Of a stretch of DNA of 21,477 bases, positions 7,334 through 14,346 are shown piece by piece. The notes beneath the pieces are model-generated. The model did no database searches, was not told the DNA's origin, and saw only the letters and a list, made by a program, of their open reading frames with translations. Numbering within the stretch: the stretch's first letter is position 1; every line of letters begins with the position of its first letter. The position numbers were made by a program, and so were the translations under genes. The stretch comes from DAIDKA01 sp049792815. Its GTDB lineage: Bacteria > Pseudomonadota > Gammaproteobacteria > Steroidobacterales > Steroidobacteraceae. The DNA lies in the NCBI GenBank assembly GCA_049792815.1, contig JBARBG010000173.1, positions 1-21,477 on the forward strand, written 5' to 3'.

Positions 7334-8752
7334 CTAAAGGCCTGCGCCGGCCAGCACCCAAGTGTCCTTGGTGCCGCCTCCCTGTGAGGAGTTGACGATC
7401 AGCGACCCTTCGCGCAGCGCGACCCGCGTCAGCCCGCCTGGAACGATGGTGATGTCCTTGCCCGAGAGCACGAATGGCCGCAGGTCGATGTGCCGCGGCC
7501 CGATGCCGTTGGCGCCGAAGGTGGGCGAGGTCGACAGCGCCAGCGTCGGTTGCGCGATGTAGCGTTCCGGATGCGCCTTGATGCGGGCCCTGAAGTCCTC
7601 GATCTCGGCCTTCGTGGCCGCAGGTCCTATGAGCATGCCGTAGCCGCCCGCGCCATGCACTTCCTTCACCACCAGCTGTGGCAGGTTCGCGAGCACATAG
7701 TCCAGGTGAGCGGGGTTGCGCAGCACGAAAGTCTCGACGTTCTGGATGATGGCCTCCTCATCCAGGTAGAACTTCACCATGGCCGGCACATAGGGGTAGA
7801 TGGACTTGTCATCCGCAATGCCGGTGCCGATGGCGTTGCAGATGGTGACATTGGCCGCGCGGTAGACGGTGAGCAAACCTGGAACGCCCAGCATCGAGTC
7901 TTCGCGAAACGCCAGCGGATCCAGGAAATCATCATCCACCCGGCGGTAGATGACATCCACCCGCTGCGGGCCGCGTGTGGTGCGCATGAACAGCATCTCA
8001 TCGCGCACAAAAAGGTCCAGGCCCTCAACCAGCTCCACCCCCATCTGCTGGGCCAGGAAGGCGTGTTCGAAGTAGGCACTGTTGAAGGCGCCGGGCGTGA
8101 GCACCACCACCGTCGGGTCGGAGACCGCGCTCTGCGCGACACTGCGCAGGTTCTCCAGCAGCACATCCGGGTAATGGCCCACCGGTTCGATGGACTGCTG
8201 CGCGAACAGTTCCGGGAACAGCCGCATCATCATGCGACGGTTCTCAATCATGTACGAGACCCCTGAAGGGACGCGCAGGTTGTCCTCGAGGACGCGGTAG
8301 GATCCGTCGTGCGAGCGCACCACATCAACCCCGGCGATATGGGCGTAAATGCCGCCCGGCACATCGATGCCCTGCATTTCGGGGCGGTACTGGGCATTGC
8401 AGAGGATGTGTTCTGCGGGAACCACCCCGGCCTTGAGGATATTCTGCTCGTGGTAGATGTCGTGGATGAAGGCATTGAGCGTGCGCACGCGCTGCTTGAG
8501 CCCCGCCTCCAGGGTGCGCCACTCATCCTGCGGAATGATGCGCGGGATGATGTCGAAGGGGATCAGACGCTCGGTGTCACCCCCCTCCCCGTAGACGGCG
8601 AAGGTGATGCCGACACGGTGGAAAATCGCATCCGCCTCGGCGCGCTTGGCGGCCAGCACTTGCGCGGACTGGCCGGCAAGCCACGACTGGTAGGGCCGGC
8701 AGTGCGGACGCGGGACCCGGTGCGCATCCAGCATTTCATCGTACGGAGTCAT
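7334..8752 (-). CDS. Circularly permuted ATP-grasp family protein
   Basis: A 472-residue protein of the DUF404/DUF407 circularly permuted ATP-grasp type. Visible family segments: FDIIPRIIP and NAFIHDIYHEQNIL in the N-terminal part; VLEDNLRVPSGVSYMIENRR at about 150-175; PGAFNSAYFEHAFLAQQMGVELVEG; IADDKSIYPYVPAM; the nucleotide-binding VVKEVHGAGGYGMLIGP; and the C-terminal SSQGGGTKDTWVL. ATP-grasp enzymes activate a carboxylate as acyl phosphate and join it to an amine or thiol, so an amide or peptide ligase activity is expected; substrate unknown. It is the first gene of the Anbu cluster, starting at 8752, divergent from mutY by 74 bases. No strong ribosome binding site precedes the ATG. Confidence 0.94.
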   Translation of the reverse strand: MTPYDEMLDAHRVPRPHCRPYQSWLAGQSAQVLAAKRAEADAIFHRVGITFAVYGEGGDTERLIPFDIIPRIIPQDEWRTLEAGLKQRVRTLNAFIHDIYHEQNILKAGVVPAEHILCNAQYRPEMQGIDVPGGIYAHIAGVDVVRSHDGSYRVLEDNLRVPSGVSYMIENRRMMMRLFPELFAQQSIEPVGHYPDVLLENLRSVAQSAVSDPTVVVLTPGAFNSAYFEHAFLAQQMGVELVEGLDLFVRDEMLFMRTTRGPQRVDVIYRRVDDDFLDPLAFREDSMLGVPGLLTVYRAANVTICNAIGTGIADDKSIYPYVPAMVKFYLDEEAIIQNVETFVLRNPAHLDYVLANLPQLVVKEVHGAGGYGMLIGPAATKAEIEDFRARIKAHPERYIAQPTLALSTSPTFGANGIGPRHIDLRPFVLSGKDITIVPGGLTRVALREGSLIVNSSQGGGTKDTWVLAGAGL

Positions 8753-8758
8753 ATCAAC

Positions 8759-8771
8759 CGCTACGATAGCG
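8759..8771. promoter_or_regulatory. Short inverted repeat in the divergent promoter region
   Basis: CGCTA-CGA-TAGCG is a perfect 5-base inverted repeat with a 3-base centre in the 74-base gap between the ATP-grasp gene and mutY. It lies 6 bases upstream of the ATP-grasp start, within its leader. Such a short palindrome can occur by chance; an operator is only a possibility. I see no convincing -35/-10 pair for either gene. Confidence 0.25.
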
Positions 8772-8826
8772 TATGCGCCCTTACTGTGCGCCGCGCTGCC
8801 TTAAGATAGGTCGGACCCACCGGATC

Positions 8827-9876
8827 ATGAACTCAAACAGTGCATTCGCCGAAGCTCTGATCACCTGGCAGGCCAGCCATGGCCGCCGTGACCTGCCGTG
8901 GCAGGCGAACCGTACCCCTTACCGGGTATGGATCTCCGAAATCATGCTGCAGCAAACCCAGGTCGCGACCGTCATCGGGTACTTCGAGCGCTTCATGGCG
9001 CGCTTCCCCGACCCGGCAACCCTGGCGGCGGCTTCGATCGACGAAGTCCTGCACCTGTGGAGCGGCCTCGGCTACTACGCCCGCGGCCGCAACCTGCACC
9101 GCGCCGCCATCCGTATCCGGGACGATTTCGGTGGGGAGTTTCCGACGCGCTTTGAAGAGATCGCAAGCCTTCCCGGAATAGGGCGCTCCACCGCGGGTGC
9201 CATCCTTGCCTTAAGTCGGGATGAGCGTTACCCCATCATGGATGGCAATGTGCGCCGGGTCCTGAGTCGCTGGTACGGGATCGATGGGGATCCCACGGAT
9301 CGGGTCACGACCCAGCTGCTATGGAGCCGGGCCGAGGAGTGCACCCCGCAGCATGATGTCGCCGCGTATACCCAGGCCATCATGGACCTGGGGGCCACCC
9401 TCTGCAGCCGCAGAAATCCCCGCTGCCTGCACTGCCCGGTGTCAGAGGGCTGCGTTGCGCGCCAGACGCATCGCCAGCACGAGTTGCCCAATCCCAAATC
9501 AAAACGTGCAGTGAGGCCGGCCCGCCACACTCACATGGTCATCGCCCTGAGGCCCGATGGCAGCGTGTTCCTGCGCCAGCGACCCCCGGCCGGAATCTGG
9601 GGAGGCCTGTGGGCAGCGCCTGCTTTCGACAGCGCGGTTGAGGCACGCGGCTTCGCCCACCAGAGCCTCGGCGGGGAGCCGCTGGAACTGCCCGCGATCG
9701 AGCATGCCTTTACGCATTTCGATCTCACCATCATTCCCTGGCTGGTACGCTGCGAGGGCCCCTCGGGCGTCATGGAGGCGGGGCACAGCCTTTGGTATGA
9801 CGCGCGCCACCCCGCCAGCATCGGCCTTCCGGCTCCGGTGAAGACGCTGCTGGAACGCTTATATAAGGAAGCCTGA
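8827..9876 (+). CDS. mutY: Adenine DNA glycosylase MutY
   Basis: A 349-residue base-excision repair glycosylase that removes adenine mispaired with 8-oxoguanine. Catalytic E38 lies in WISEIMLQQTQV, the helix-hairpin-helix in LPGIGRSTAGAI, and catalytic D139 in IMDGNVRRVLSR. The four iron-sulfur ligands have the C-x6-C-x2-C-x5-C spacing (C193, C200, C203, C209). The C-terminal MutT-like 8-oxoG recognition domain is present (HTHMVIALRPDG to RQRPPAGIWGGLWAAP, and AFTHFDLT). Length matches E. coli MutY (350). I start at ATG 8827 because the family begins about there; an in-frame ATG at 8773 would add 18 residues without family resemblance. It abuts yggX, an order also seen in E. coli. Confidence 0.98.
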   Translation: MNSNSAFAEALITWQASHGRRDLPWQANRTPYRVWISEIMLQQTQVATVIGYFERFMARFPDPATLAAASIDEVLHLWSGLGYYARGRNLHRAAIRIRDDFGGEFPTRFEEIASLPGIGRSTAGAILALSRDERYPIMDGNVRRVLSRWYGIDGDPTDRVTTQLLWSRAEECTPQHDVAAYTQAIMDLGATLCSRRNPRCLHCPVSEGCVARQTHRQHELPNPKSKRAVRPARHTHMVIALRPDGSVFLRQRPPAGIWGGLWAAPAFDSAVEARGFAHQSLGGEPLELPAIEHAFTHFDLTIIPWLVRCEGPSGVMEAGHSLWYDARHPASIGLPAPVKTLLERLYKEA

Positions 9877-10152
9877 ATGTCGCGAATGGTCCAGTGCGTG
9901 TATCTGAAGCGCGAAGCCCCGGGCCTCGACCGCCTGCCTTATCCCGGCCCGCTGGGGCAGCGCCTTTTTGACAGCGTCTCCAAGGAAGCGTGGGCGAAGT
10001 GGCTGAGCCACCAGACCATGCTGATGAATGAGTACCGCCTGACCCCCGTCGACCCGAAAGCCCGCAAATTCCTGGAGGGGGAGATGGAGAAGTTCTTCTT
10101 CGGCGCGGGCTCCACCAGGCCGGAGGGGTACAAGCCCCCCGAGTCCACCTGA
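9877..10152 (+). CDS. yggX: Fe(2+)-trafficking / oxidative damage protection protein YggX
   Basis: A 91-residue protein very like E. coli YggX in length and motifs: SRMVQCVYLKREAPG with the conserved Cys, YPGPLGQRLFDSVSKEAWAKWL, HQTMLMNEYRL, and the C-terminal EGYKPPE. YggX protects iron-sulfur enzymes from oxidative damage and is thought to take part in iron traffic, which fits its coupling to MutY, an iron-sulfur protein. The ATG follows the mutY stop directly and AAGGAA at 9865-9870 is a good ribosome binding site, so the two are co-transcribed. Confidence 0.98.
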   Translation: MSRMVQCVYLKREAPGLDRLPYPGPLGQRLFDSVSKEAWAKWLSHQTMLMNEYRLTPVDPKARKFLEGEMEKFFFGAGSTRPEGYKPPEST

Positions 10153-10195
10153 TCTGGCTGTCAGCGCAAATCAATGACTTACGCTTGATTGCCGC

Positions 10196-10225
10196 TTGAC
10201 GGCCCGCCCGCCGGGCCGGTTTAAT
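10196..10225 (+). promoter_or_regulatory. Sigma-70-type promoter of the tRNA-Phe gene
   Basis: TTGACG (10196-10201) and TTTAAT (10220-10225) match the -35 and -10 consensus in five of six positions each, with an 18-base spacer. The tRNA begins 19 bases after the -10. The bases just after the -10 are GC-rich (ACGCGCCC), as in stringently controlled stable-RNA promoters. Confidence 0.65.
10200..10218 (+). terminator. GC hairpin after yggX, lying inside the tRNA promoter spacer
   Basis: CGGCCCG-CCCGC-CGGGCCG forms a perfect 7-base stem with a 5-base loop, followed by GTTTAAT. It sits 48 bases after the yggX stop. It could end the mutY-yggX transcript, though the T-run is short. It occupies the spacer between the -35 and -10 of the tRNA promoter. 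Confidence 0.4.
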
Positions 10226-10244
10226 ACGCGCCCTTCCCCCAGGC

Positions 10245-10320
<76 letters not shown>

Positions 10321-10516
10321 TTTAAATCGGGTCTGTTCCAGCGGCGTGCGCTTCGCAGCTGCCGCCATTCAACCGCGTTTCCCATCCGCTCCCGATCGAC
10401 AGAAGAGTAAGGACGCGACAGCCTCAGCGCAGAGGTCCTGTGCAAGCGCCAGGCGGGTAAGCGCTGGCGTGGCTGGTCCCGATGCACGTATGCTCGGGCG
10501 TTCCGGGGGTGGTCAC

Positions 10517-11383
10517 ATGAATCTGCTGGCCAGGATCAACGTGGCGCTGGTCGTAGTTTTTGCGGCCGGTACGCTCGCCAGCGTCTACCTGGCCCGCAGC
10601 AGTCTTGAGTCCAGCGCGCGCGATGAAGCTTTGAATGACGCCGGCCTGATGCTCGATAGTGCGCTCGCCGTGCGCGCCTACACCGCAAATGAAATTGCGC
10701 CGTTGCTTACGGAGCAGCTGAAGACGGTCTTCCTGCCGCAAAGCGTGCCCTTCTATGCCGCGACCCAGAATTTCCTGAAGGTGCGCGAGCAGCACCCCCA
10801 GTACCTGTACAAGGAGGCGACGTTGAATCCGACCAATCCCCGCGATCGGGCGGCGGACTGGGAGGCCGACATCATCCAGCGTTTTCGCAATGATGCCACT
10901 GCGCACGAGATTCAAGGCGAGCGCGACACGCCCATGGGTCCGGCACTGTACCTGGCGCGTCCAATCCGCGCCGAGCGTGAATGTCTGACTTGCCACAGCC
11001 TGCCGAGCCTCGCCCCGCAACCGGTGCTCGCGCGCTATGGGTCCAACAATGGCTTTGGCTGGCAGGTTGGGGAAGTGATTGGCGCACAAGTGATCTCCGT
11101 GCCGCTTGCGAGTGCCCAGCTGCGCGCGGCCCATCTGCTGCGCGCCATGATCAGCACGCTCATCGCCGTCTTCGTTGCGCTTCTCGTCGCGGTGAACATT
11201 GTCCTGTATCTGCTCGTCGTACGGCCGCTGCGGCTCACGGTCCAGGTCGCCGATAAGTTGAGCAGCGGGGAGTTGTCTGCGCCGTCCTTTCCAACCGGAG
11301 GCGGCGAAATCGGCGCCTTGGGACGCGCCTTCGACCGTCTGCGCACCAGCCTCGAGAAGGCCATGAAGCTGCTCGACCCCTGA
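10517..11383 (+). CDS. Membrane c-haem sensor: Tll0287-like domain plus HAMP, no output domain
   Basis: A 288-residue protein. One N-terminal membrane helix (about 6-26) leads into an extracytoplasmic Tll0287-like (DUF3365) domain. Its family segments are PLLTEQLKTVFLPQSVPFYAA, YLYKEATLNPTNPRDRAADW, GPALYLARPI and NNGFGWQVGEVIGAQVISVP. The c-type haem motif C156-L-T-C159-H160 is intact. A second membrane helix (about 208-233) and a HAMP linker (about 236-285) follow, and the protein then ends. Relatives of this layout usually continue into a kinase, cyclase or other output domain. ATG 10517 follows the strong ribosome site GGGGGTGG; the open frame upstream has no family resemblance. The TIR gene begins 4 bases after the stop. 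I infer that it passes a redox, haem-ligand or gas signal to the cytoplasmic neighbours. Confidence 0.88.
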   Translation: MNLLARINVALVVVFAAGTLASVYLARSSLESSARDEALNDAGLMLDSALAVRAYTANEIAPLLTEQLKTVFLPQSVPFYAATQNFLKVREQHPQYLYKEATLNPTNPRDRAADWEADIIQRFRNDATAHEIQGERDTPMGPALYLARPIRAERECLTCHSLPSLAPQPVLARYGSNNGFGWQVGEVIGAQVISVPLASAQLRAAHLLRAMISTLIAVFVALLVAVNIVLYLLVVRPLRLTVQVADKLSSGELSAPSFPTGGGEIGALGRAFDRLRTSLEKAMKLLDP

Positions 11384-11387
11384 CAAC

Positions 11388-12047
11388 ATGGCCAACGAAG
11401 TATTCATCAGCTACTCGCAGCCCGATCGCGAGTGTGCGTTGGAGCTGGTCGCTCAGCTGGAAGCCGGCGGCGTCGGCTGCTGGATTGCGCCGCGTGACAT
11501 CACACCTGCCGCGGATTGGGCTGCGGCCATCATCGAGGCGATCAGTAATGCCCGCATCATGGTGCTGGTGTTCTCCGCGAGCAGCAACGCATCGCCTCAG
11601 GTACGACGCGAGGTGGAGCGCGCGGTACACAAGCAGGTACGCATCCTGCCGTTCCGGATCGAGAATGTGCTGCCCTCCCAGAGTCTCGAATACTTTCTGA
11701 GTGCCGCGCATTGGCTCGATGCCTTCCCGCCGCCGCGTGCGCCGCATTACGCAAGACTTTGCGAATATCTGCGCGCCGGCCCGAATACGGGCGCGACGGC
11801 CAAGCTGCTCGCTATCGAGGTGCAACCTGACCGTGCCATCGGCCTCGATTCCGAGGCGCTACACAGCATCGAGCGCGTGCTCGCACAGTACATCGGACCC
11901 ATCGCCCGCGTGCTGACGAAGCGGGCGGCCGTTGGCGCAGCAGATCTGGGCGGGTTGTGTTCGGAACTTGCGCGCGAAGTGCAGTCCGATCACGACCGCG
12001 CGCAGTTTCTCGACTCCTGCCGGCATCTGTGGAAGGCGCGCGATTGA
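11388..12047 (+). CDS. TIR-domain protein with a C-terminal helical domain
   Basis: A 219-residue cytoplasmic protein. Residues 3-125 are a TIR domain: NEVFISYSQPD, the CWIAPRDITP loop (31-40), IIEAISNARIMVLVFS, then SPQVRREVERAV with E75 where TIR NADases carry the catalytic Glu, and YFLSAAHWLDAFPPP. Bacterial TIRs with this Glu cleave NAD+ or make cyclic ADP-ribose-type signals; activity here is inferred. Residues about 145-215 (ALHSIERVLAQYIGPIARVL onward) form a separate helical domain with an I-G-P-I-A-R-V-L core, which I recall from the C-termini of some bacterial signalling kinases, but cannot name. The gene is wedged between the sensor (4 bases) and the SLOG gene (11 bases), which points to one operon. 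Confidence 0.92.
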   Translation: MANEVFISYSQPDRECALELVAQLEAGGVGCWIAPRDITPAADWAAAIIEAISNARIMVLVFSASSNASPQVRREVERAVHKQVRILPFRIENVLPSQSLEYFLSAAHWLDAFPPPRAPHYARLCEYLRAGPNTGATAKLLAIEVQPDRAIGLDSEALHSIERVLAQYIGPIARVLTKRAAVGAADLGGLCSELAREVQSDHDRAQFLDSCRHLWKARD

Positions 12048-12058
12048 ACCAGAGCGCG

Positions 12059-13741
12059 ATGCACGCGGATTTGGCGGGCGTCTCGGTCAGCCATCTGCCG
12101 TTGGTCATCGGCGTCACGGGCCACCGTGATCTCAGGCGCGCGGACTTCCCCGTCTACCGAAGGTTGGTGAGCGAGATGATCGGCGCTTTGCGGCAGCAGT
12201 ATCCCGGCACGCCGCTGCGGGTCATTTCCGCGCTCGCCGAAGGCGCCGATCGGCTGGTTGCCGAAGTCGCGCTCGAGAGCGGCTGCGAACTCATCGCGGC
12301 CCTGCCGCTCGAGGCAGGCGAATACGAGCGTGACTTCCCCGATTCGATTGGTGAGTTTCGCACCCTGCTGGCGCGGATACCGTCGCAGCGGGCATTCGCC
12401 ATCCCGCTGGCCGAAGGCAGCACCGGGCACAGCGTACGCGAGACTTCTGCTCACCGCGTGCGCCAGTACGCGCAGGTCGGTGACTTCATCGCTTTGCACA
12501 GTCACCTGCTGCTGGCGCTGTGGGATGGCGCGGCCAGTGCGGCCGACGCGGGCACGGCCGACGTGGTGCGCATGAAGCTCGAGGGATCCCATACGTTTCG
12601 CGATACCGGAGACGGCGCACTCGACACTCAGGACAGCGGGCCGGTGTACCACATCAGAGCGCATCGCGACGGCGACTCGGCTCCGGCCACCGGGGAGGCG
12701 GTCTGGCTATACCCGGAGGAGGCCGGTGAGGAAACCTTCCGGACAGTCTGTGGGCGCATCGAGCGGTTCAACAGCGATGCGGCGCGGCAGCGTATCGCCC
12801 GCCCCGCAGCGCAAGTCGCCGACGAGCTGCTCGTTGGAGTCGATGATTCGCAGCCCGAGGAGCGCATGCTGGCCGCGGCGTTCGGTGAAGCCGACCGCCT
12901 GGCCGCCTACTACCAGCGCATCACCCATCGCGTTCTGCAGTTCACGCTGCTGTTGGCGGCAACCCTGACGCTGACCTTCGAGGTGTATGCAGAAGTGCTG
13001 TCGATCCGGGCGCTGCCCATTTTGTATCTGGCGATTTTCGCATCGATCACACTCATTTATCTGTGGCAGCGTCGCATTGACGCGCAGGGGCGCTATCTTG
13101 ATTATCGGGCCGTCGCCGAGGGCCTGCGTGTACAGTTCTACTGGCGCCTCGCGGGACTGCCGGACAGCGCTTCGGCCAACTACCTGCGCAAACAGCTGGA
13201 TGAATTGCGCTGGATTCGCGAGGCGCTGCGCGGCTGCGCCACGACGCCGCCGCGGGCGCAGCCGCGGATGGAACGGGTATTCGTGGACTGGGTCAAGGGA
13301 CAAACCCAGTACTTCCGTGCCCGCACGGAACGCCAGGAGCACCGGATGCGTCGGATCGAGTGGGCATCGGGCGTCCTTCTCGCGATCGGCCTGCTCGCCA
13401 CTCTCGCCCTGGTCGTCTTATGGCCCACTCTGGAGCGGCATACGAGCCTGCACCATTGGATGGTACTGGTCATGGGCTTCACGCCCATCGCAGCGGCCCT
13501 GTCGGAGGCGTTCGCCGAGAAGTCCGCCGTACGCGCGCAGGCGAACCAATACGCAAGGTTCGCAACCATCTTCCAACATGCCGACACTGTCATGACACGT
13601 CTTCAGGCGCGTGCCCACGGGCCGGAGCGCAGCGCAGCCGAGCGCGCGTTGGTGCGCCAGCTCGGGCGCGAAGCCCTCATGGAGAGCGGCGATTGGGTGT
13701 TGCTGTTGCGCGAACGGCCGCTGGTGCTGCCGAAGGGCTGA
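12059..13741 (+). CDS. SLOG-like nucleotide-sensor fused to membrane (SLATT-like) helices
   Basis: A 560-residue protein with two parts. Residues about 13-270 form a Rossmann-like SLOG-type domain: LVIGVTGHRDLR (15-26) and LRVISALAEGADRLVAEVAL (about 53-72) resemble the phosphate-binding loops of the SLOG superfamily, and LPLEAGEYERDF follows. The C-terminal half has hydrophobic pairs at about 295-313 and 320-340, and again at 438-456 and 464-482, with charged helices between, resembling SLATT/DUF4231-type membrane effectors. In the published comparative-genomics model SLOG domains bind nucleotide-derived signals and SLATT domains act as pores. ATG 12059 is preferred to the longer frame beginning inside the TIR gene because the SLOG fold starts just after it. 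Family assignment rests on motifs read by eye. Confidence 0.8.
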   Translation: MHADLAGVSVSHLPLVIGVTGHRDLRRADFPVYRRLVSEMIGALRQQYPGTPLRVISALAEGADRLVAEVALESGCELIAALPLEAGEYERDFPDSIGEFRTLLARIPSQRAFAIPLAEGSTGHSVRETSAHRVRQYAQVGDFIALHSHLLLALWDGAASAADAGTADVVRMKLEGSHTFRDTGDGALDTQDSGPVYHIRAHRDGDSAPATGEAVWLYPEEAGEETFRTVCGRIERFNSDAARQRIARPAAQVADELLVGVDDSQPEERMLAAAFGEADRLAAYYQRITHRVLQFTLLLAATLTLTFEVYAEVLSIRALPILYLAIFASITLIYLWQRRIDAQGRYLDYRAVAEGLRVQFYWRLAGLPDSASANYLRKQLDELRWIREALRGCATTPPRAQPRMERVFVDWVKGQTQYFRARTERQEHRMRRIEWASGVLLAIGLLATLALVVLWPTLERHTSLHHWMVLVMGFTPIAAALSEAFAEKSAVRAQANQYARFATIFQHADTVMTRLQARAHGPERSAAERALVRQLGREALMESGDWVLLLRERPLVLPKG

Positions 13742-13925
13742 GGCTCTTCGGGCCGGACCAACCTCAGGCTCGCAAAACCGAAAACGGGATCGATAGAGTG
13801 GACTTGTGCAATGCGGTCTAGCGTCGAGGACGATTGCGCGTTCGATCGATTTTTGCGTAAGTTAGTCGAAGATCGCGCGTTTATGGGGGAAAATGCCTGG
13901 GTCGGCTCGCGACGGCCGGGCTTGG

Positions 13926-13966
13926 AAATCCGCGTGTCGGTGGTTTTATTCCACCCCTGGCCACCA
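13926..13966 (+). repeat. Right attachment-site repeat (tRNA-Phe 3' end copy)
   Basis: 41 bases equal to tRNA-Phe 10280-10320 at a constant offset of 3646, with mismatches only at 13946 and 13947. The T-stem, acceptor 3' strand and CCA are intact, but the 5' half of the tRNA is absent, so it is not a functional tRNA. Upstream of 13926 the match decays at once, giving a sharp boundary. Confidence 0.88.
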
Positions 13967-14134
13967 ATCGGCATTGCTCCCTTCCGGACACAGGGGTACC
14001 ACTTTTGCGTCGAAGGGGTTTCCGGCGCGGGTTACCCGCTCAACGAGCTGCTTGACGCGCAGGTTCTGCCCCGCGACGCCAATTTGTTGACGGCTTGGGG
14101 CGCGAGATGGTCTAGTGGACTGCAACGGCTGAAT

Positions 14135-14267
14135 CACGGTTTTGGGGGCTTCGTTGTATCGGCGGATGTAACGCATGAGCCTCCTCCTCAAGTCGGGCAC
14201 GGATGTGGGCCGAGAGGTTCTCCGCAACCACATGGATCTCCGTGCCGCGCGCCTCATCCGCGGTGGT
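14135..14267 (-). pseudogene. IS630-family transposase relic
   Basis: Read on the minus strand, 14267-14205 encodes TTADEARGT followed by EIHVVAENLSAH, which matches the second catalytic-Asp region of IS630-type DDE transposases (usually IHxxxDNLSxH; here the Asp is Glu). A different frame, 14200-14135, encodes VPDLRRRLMRYIRRYNEAP, the C-terminal helix of the same family. The roughly 60 residues that normally separate the two segments (with the PTYSSWLNxVE motif and the catalytic Glu) are missing, and the frame changes at the junction near 14200. This is an internally deleted, frameshifted remnant that cannot encode an active enzyme. No terminal inverted repeats are visible. Confidence 0.7.
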
Positions 14268-14346
14268 CGGCGGGTGCGCGCGCCGTCCGAATGCACCGCG
14301 TTTTTGTCCACCGCAAGCGCTACATGATTCGGGATTCGGTCGCGCG

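Larger units (their letters stand above)
10321..13966. mobile_element. 3.6-kb genomic island integrated at tRNA-Phe, with no recombinase of its own
   Basis: The segment is bounded by the intact tRNA-Phe and a 41-base copy of its 3' end. It contains three same-strand genes (sensor, TIR, SLOG-membrane protein) and short flanks. No integrase, excisionase or replication gene can be found in it on either strand. Either the island lost its integrase, or it is moved in trans by another element using the same tRNA site, or it is one piece of a longer array whose other parts were deleted. The base composition does not stand out by eye. Confidence 0.7.
13742..14346. other. 605-base region without an intact gene: island end and transposase relic
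   Basis: The first 184 bases after the SLOG gene are AT-richer and hold nothing I can recognise. The right attachment repeat (13926-13966) follows, then 168 bases with no clear feature, then an IS630-type transposase relic (14135-14267), and finally about 80 bases leading to the TPR gene. The open frames that cross the region run through the tRNA fragment or the relic on the wrong strand and are not genes. Confidence 0.7.

Noticed and set aside
11957..12058. Earlier ATG for the SLOG-membrane gene inside the TIR gene
   Set aside because: It would add 34 Arg/Ser-rich residues coded out of frame over the TIR C-terminus; the ATG at 12059 directly precedes the recognisable fold.
13603..13974. Minus-strand open frame beginning at the tRNA fragment
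   Set aside because: Its start (MPIGGQGWNKTTDTRI) is the familiar spurious translation of an antisense tRNA, and the rest shows no protein features.
13967..14134. Possible remnant of an integrase beside the right att repeat
   Set aside because: I read all frames looking for the Arg-x-x-Tyr type motifs of tyrosine recombinases and found none; the open minus-strand frame here does not resemble a recombinase.
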